Origin: Cudoniella acicularis
Taxonomy: Eukaryota > Ascomycota > Leotiomycetes > Helotiales > Helotiaceae
Length of the DNA stretch: 19,277 bases
Direction: 5' to 3'
NCBI GenBank assembly: GCA_013054445.1
Contig: JAAMPI010001122.1
Span: 1 to 19,277, forward strand
In this document: positions 17,880 to 19,277 of the stretch, one piece after another
Layout: the number at the start of each line of letters is the position of its first letter
Numbering within the stretch: the stretch's first letter is position 1
The notes under the pieces: model-generated
Told to the model about the DNA's origin: nothing
Seen by the model: the letters and a program-made list of their open reading frames with translations, nothing else
Database searches by the model: none
Position numbers and translations under genes: made by a program

Positions 17880-19277
17880 CGTATATTTTGGTCTAATGGC
17901 GAGATGGCTTGCTAAACTCGTCGACCAAAGCAAATTCTGCAGATATTGAGATTCGTAGCAAGACGAAATCGGTTGAATCTGTTGATAAAATGGTACGGAG
18001 GCGATTTCTCCTGAAAGTGAATTCTTGACTATGATACCCTAGGTAGGGCTTGTGGCTGTGGTTGCAGTCGCGATGCTGTTGGTGTTCCCGATTAAACGCC
18101 CAATAGAACCGATTACCAGTGATTAGTCACAATGCAACGTCAGCCTTTCAGGGCAAGCAATACAAGCACATGAAAAGTGTACTTGTTAGCTGCCAAGCTT
18201 TTACCCACATCTGTAAGGTTAAGGGTTTGCCTCCTGGCAATTCGAGATGCAAGCCTCTTTCCACAAGGTTGTTGAGATTCTCTTCCTGGGTAGCGCAGCA
18301 AAGGATTTTGCTCCTCGATGATGACATGGATGTTACATTTTTACGGGGTTTATTTGAAAGGTTGTTGGTTAACTGGTTGGTTGGTTGTATTCGCCGAGGT
18401 TGGCACCCGGGAAGCAGAGGAAAATGTCAAATCTAAACAAGCCGAACTTCAATGCCTCAGAAAAGTGAAAGAAATCCGAAATCAAAACGTAATTTTCTAT
18501 TAAAACCTGCAGTTCCTTGAACTTCACGAATTCGATTTACAACTAGAAGTTATTATGCAAATTTGCATACAGTTAATTATGCTGAGCAACTAACAAAGTT
18601 GGCTGTGTTATGCAAGACGGTAACCCGTAAAGCTTACAGCTTTAACCTATTACCTACATCTAAATGGATAAGGATATCGCTACACTAGACACAACCTAGC
18701 TACATGCGAAGGATTCAGGTCAGACGCTCAACCAACCAACATTCAGAAGGGCTTTGAGATTTTATAAGACGTTCGTTGGTGGATCTAAATTAGCTTTGAG
18801 TCAAAGCAGTGGAGCCCTCTAAGCCCCTTTCCCCCTTTTGAAAGCGAGATACTCGGCCTTCCATGTTGTACATTTGACGCAGTTAGATTAGGGTCATCAC
18901 CTAACATACAACTGCAGACCTCGTATTTTGGAAGGGCCAGACTATGAGCAATGAAGTGAGAACTGGCTGCAGGATTTAGCGTTGTCTCAAATCAGAATTT
19001 TATTAACCCCTCCCCTTTCCGGGGTAGATTCCACATTCTCGTATTTAATCAATTCTGTTATTCCAACTTATATCTATTCCACTTATATCCACTGGGTAGC
19101 ATGGAAGCTTATCACTGTGCCCCCAACGAATAGTAACAACGTGACCCAGAATTAGAATGAAAGTATATCCTAGGATTGTAGAATTCCGTGAAGTGGACTG
19201 GTGTTGAAATTGAATATATGGCTGTGAAGCATTGGAAAGTTTCATGTTACGAACATTAACCTCATATACATGTTTCC
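17880..19277. other. Intergenic, no convincing gene
   Basis: About 1.4 kb. Open frames here are short, lack ATG starts or known motifs. It holds a 16-bp palindrome at 18554-18569 and GGTT repeats near 18375-18387. A gene to the right may begin beyond the window. Confidence 0.5.
18554..18569. repeat. Palindrome TATGCAAATTTGCATA
   Basis: Perfect 16-bp palindrome made of two overlapping ATGCAAAT octamers on opposite strands, in gene-free DNA. Confidence 0.7.

Noticed and set aside
18119..18436. Plus-strand open frame of 105 codons
   Set aside because: It starts with GTG rather than ATG, has no recognisable motif and no upstream promoter signal.
18376..18740. GTTGGTTGGTTG (18376) and CAACCAACCAAC (18729) as long-range inverted repeat
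   Set aside because: Both are simple four-base repeats; complementarity follows from low complexity.
18890..18900. TTAGGG-like sequence as a telomere trace
   Set aside because: Only one unit is present, with no tandem array.

Overview
The window reads as nuclear DNA of a filamentous ascomycete (Pezizomycotina, most likely Leotiomycetes-like). The reasons are short GT-AG introns of about 58-78 nt with CTAAC-type branch points, CpA-to-TpA decay of repeats typical of repeat-induced point mutation (RIP), fungus-specific gene families (PigL_N/helo-like N-terminus, 2EXR), and a GNA1 enzyme of chitin-precursor synthesis. The organism is inferred from these features, not identified.

Layout. 1-3253 is a nest of dead transposons: a RIP-mutated LINE with recognisable endonuclease and reverse transcriptase, split by a probable solo LTR (1278-1661, 5-bp target duplication), then an internally deleted Tc1/mariner-like element (about 2761-3253). 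3961-5071 (minus) is a stand-alone PigL_N/helo-like gene with one in-frame premature stop. 5669-7626 (minus) is an orphan gene with a basic, nuclear-looking N-terminus and at least two probable frameshifts. The region upstream of it (7627-8090) holds a spaced set of near-identical palindromes (TGTGATCTAGATCACA type); a further perfect copy lies in this gene's last intron.

8624-9273 (minus) is an intact two-exon glucosamine-phosphate N-acetyltransferase (GNA1). It shares a roughly 960-bp divergent promoter with 10237-13686 (plus), an intronless 1149-residue class-3 lipase with a diacylglycerol-lipase-like Ser/Asp/His triad. 13845-15658 (plus) carries a broken 2EXR-family gene followed by a diverged, frameshifted partial duplicate. 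16480-16584 (minus) is an intron-containing tRNA, best read as His(GTG). 16707-16980 is a MITE with long terminal inverted repeats and TA target sites. 17131-17862 (minus) is a fungal hypothetical gene with a probable frameshift near its C-terminus. 17880-19277 shows no convincing gene.

The two housekeeping-type genes (GNA1, lipase) are open and clean. The four accessory loci all carry stops or small indels. That fits relaxed selection near a transposon island, but indels in short homopolymers also leave open sequencing or assembly errors. No operon-like or cluster logic ties the genes together.
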